Below, piece after piece: positions 6,828-7,814 of a DNA stretch of 7,814 nucleotides. The position numbers were made by a program, and so were the translations under genes. Numbering within the stretch: the stretch's first letter is position 1; every line of letters starts with the position of its first letter. The DNA comes from Ruminococcus sp. (lineage in GTDB: Bacteria; Bacillota; Clostridia; Oscillospirales; Acutalibacteraceae). The stretch lies in contig DPHV01000021.1 of NCBI GenBank assembly GCA_003521625.1, positions 1 through 7,814 on the forward strand, read 5' to 3'. The notes beneath the pieces were generated by a model. It searched no databases, was not told the DNA's origin, and saw only the letters and a list, made by a program, of their open reading frames with translations.

Positions 6828-7414
6828 TGGCAACAATCGGACTTGATAAGCTATTTTATTCAAAGATTACAGAAGATGAAAACGGCGAAGAAACCTACGC
6901 AACACCAGTACCACTCGCAAAGGCAATGACGGCAGAGCTTTCCATAGAGCTTGCCGAGGCAACACTCTACGCTGATGACGGTGCATCTGAAATTGTAAAG
7001 GAATTTCAAAGCGGAACGCTGACTCTCGGCATTGATGACATCGGAACCGCTGTGGCAGAGGACTTGACGGGTGCGAAAATCGACAACAACAAGGTTCTCA
7101 TTTCCGCAGGCGAGGACGGTGGCTGTCCTGTTGCAGTAGGTTTCAGAGCGAAAAAGCCAAACGGAAAGTACCGCTACTTCTGGCTTTATAGAGTAAAATT
7201 CGGTATCCCTGCAACAAACCTCACCACCAAGGGCGAAAGCATAGAGTTTTCCACTCCGTCAATCGAGGGTACTGTGACAAGGAGAAACAAGCCCGACACG
7301 CAGGGCAAGCACCCTTGGAAAGCCGAGGTAAACGAGGACGATACGGAAGTGAAAGCAACCACAATTTCAAACTGGTACAAGCAGGTTTACGAGCCTGTTT
7401 ACTCAGCAGGATAA
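6827..7414 (+). CDS. Major tail protein, phi13 family
   Basis: This 195-residue tail-tube subunit polymerises around the tape measure to form the non-contractile tube. Family marks are the N-terminal MATIGLDKLFYSKITEDENGEE with PVPLAKAM (28-34), the strand ELSIELAEATLYADDGASE (37-55), FQSGTLTLGIDDIG (60-73), VAVGFRAKKPNGKYRYFWLYRVKFGIP (102-128) and SIEFSTPSIEGTVTRR (138-153). The C-terminal part (HPWKAEVNEDD... VYEPV) is typical of the family; no extra Ig-like domain is fused. It starts on the previous stop (TAATG), which favours translational coupling, and has a strong ribosome site. A 15-base spacer separates it from the chaperone gene. Confidence 0.92.
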   Translation: MATIGLDKLFYSKITEDENGEETYATPVPLAKAMTAELSIELAEATLYADDGASEIVKEFQSGTLTLGIDDIGTAVAEDLTGAKIDNNKVLISAGEDGGCPVAVGFRAKKPNGKYRYFWLYRVKFGIPATNLTTKGESIEFSTPSIEGTVTRRNKPDTQGKHPWKAEVNEDDTEVKATTISNWYKQVYEPVYSAG

Positions 7415-7429
7415 TGACGGAGGTAAGTT

Positions 7430-7813
7430 ATGGACAACGAAAGAAGTACAAAAATTACTATCGGCGGTAACGAATACAGCCTAATTCTGACAACAAAGGC
7501 AACAAAGGAAATTGCCGCAAGGTACGGCGGTCTTGAGAACCTCGGTGACAAGCTGATGAAAAGTGAAAACTTTGAAATGGCTCTTGATGAGGTTATATGG
7601 CTTATTACCTTGCTTGCCAATCAGAGTGTACTCATTCACAACCTTAAAAATCCCGACGACAAAAAGCCGTTGCTTAAAGAGGACGAGGTCGAGCTTTTAA
7701 CATCACCGTTTGATTTGGCTGAGTACAAGACGGCAATTATGGAGTCGATGTACAAGGGCACAAAGCGTAACATCAAAAGCGAGGAAAGCTCAAAAAACAC
7801 AGCAGTCGGGTAA
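7430..7813 (+). CDS. Tail assembly chaperone (gpG-like), with a candidate frameshift site near its end
   Basis: The 127-residue product has the layout of clostridial tail chaperones: an N-terminal beta part (TKITIGGNEYSLILTTKATKEI), ARYGGLENLGDKLM (30-43), a hydrophobic helix ALDEVIWLITLLANQSVL (51-68), LLTSPFDLAEYKTAIMESM (89-107), and a charged tail. These proteins coat the tape measure and recruit tail tube subunits, and they lie between the major tail protein and the tape measure. ATG 7430 has GGAGGT at 7419-7424. As in lambda G/GT, many such genes make a longer product by frameshifting; here A AAA AAC occurs in phase over residues 121-123, and the -1 frame remains open to the window edge. 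The downstream part and the tape measure gene are outside the window. Confidence 0.82.
   Translation: MDNERSTKITIGGNEYSLILTTKATKEIAARYGGLENLGDKLMKSENFEMALDEVIWLITLLANQSVLIHNLKNPDDKKPLLKEDEVELLTSPFDLAEYKTAIMESMYKGTKRNIKSEESSKNTAVG
7792..7798 (+). promoter_or_regulatory. Candidate -1 programmed frameshift heptamer A AAA AAC
   Basis: The chaperone frame reads tcA AAA AAC, a perfect X XXY YYZ heptamer in the correct phase, five sense codons (AAC included) before TAA 7811-7813. A -1 slip would give ...S-K-K-H-S-S-R-V and continue past the window edge. The -1 frame has been open since a TAA at 7768-7770 and contains no ATG, GTG or TTG up to the edge. A GAGG at 7781-7784, 7 bases before the heptamer, might act as an internal SD-like stimulator. 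Downstream structure cannot be judged. Confidence 0.6.
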
Positions 7814-7814
7814 G

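Noticed and set aside
1..7814. CRISPR array, tRNA, insertion sequence, attachment site, or an unknown defence system
   Set aside because: No spaced repeats, clover-leaf sequence, transposase, inverted terminal repeats or defence-type domains were seen on reading both strands; all coding capacity is taken by phage genes.

Overview
The window is the packaging, head and head-tail joining module of a tailed, HK97-type siphovirus or its prophage, with every gene on the + strand. The moderate-GC DNA, strong AGGAGG-type ribosome sites before nearly every gene, TTG/GTG as well as ATG starts, and close resemblance of the proteins (from memory, no search run) to prophages of gut Clostridia point to a Firmicutes host, probably Oscillospiraceae/Lachnospiraceae-like. 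No integrase, attachment site, tRNA or host gene is present, so prophage versus free phage cannot be decided.

Layout. Positions 2-277 are the 3' end of a gamma-glutamylcyclotransferase (AIG2-like) gene with no obvious structural role. A small CxxC...CxxC zinc-ribbon gene (267-467) overlaps its end. A 50-base gap then carries a terminator-like hairpin with a T-rich tail (487-517). After it come the large terminase (539-2140), portal (2156-3508), ClpP-type prohead protease (3411-4169), HK97-fold major capsid protein (4184-5398), gp6-like connector (5413-5727), head-closure/adaptor protein (5730-6062), HK97 gp10-like protein (6055-6486), a putative tail terminator (6483-6827), the phi13-type major tail protein (6827-7414) and the tail assembly chaperone (7430-7813). 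No gene-free stretch exceeds 50 bases.

How it works together. By family knowledge, the terminase motor pumps DNA through the portal into a prohead built from the capsid protein. The protease removes the capsid protein's N-terminal delta domain. The connector, adaptor, gp10-like and terminator proteins close the head and join it to a tail tube of the major tail protein, whose assembly is chaperoned by the last gene. Gaps of 2-15 bases, or overlaps of 1, 4, 8, 11 and 98 bases, with no promoter seen inside, suggest one late transcript.

Most of this is a well-known module. The items most worth a second look are a perfect in-phase A AAA AAC slippery heptamer six codons before the chaperone stop, the 98-base portal/protease overlap, the GGCT-like gene beside the terminase, and the hairpin just ahead of a terminase that probably starts at TTG.
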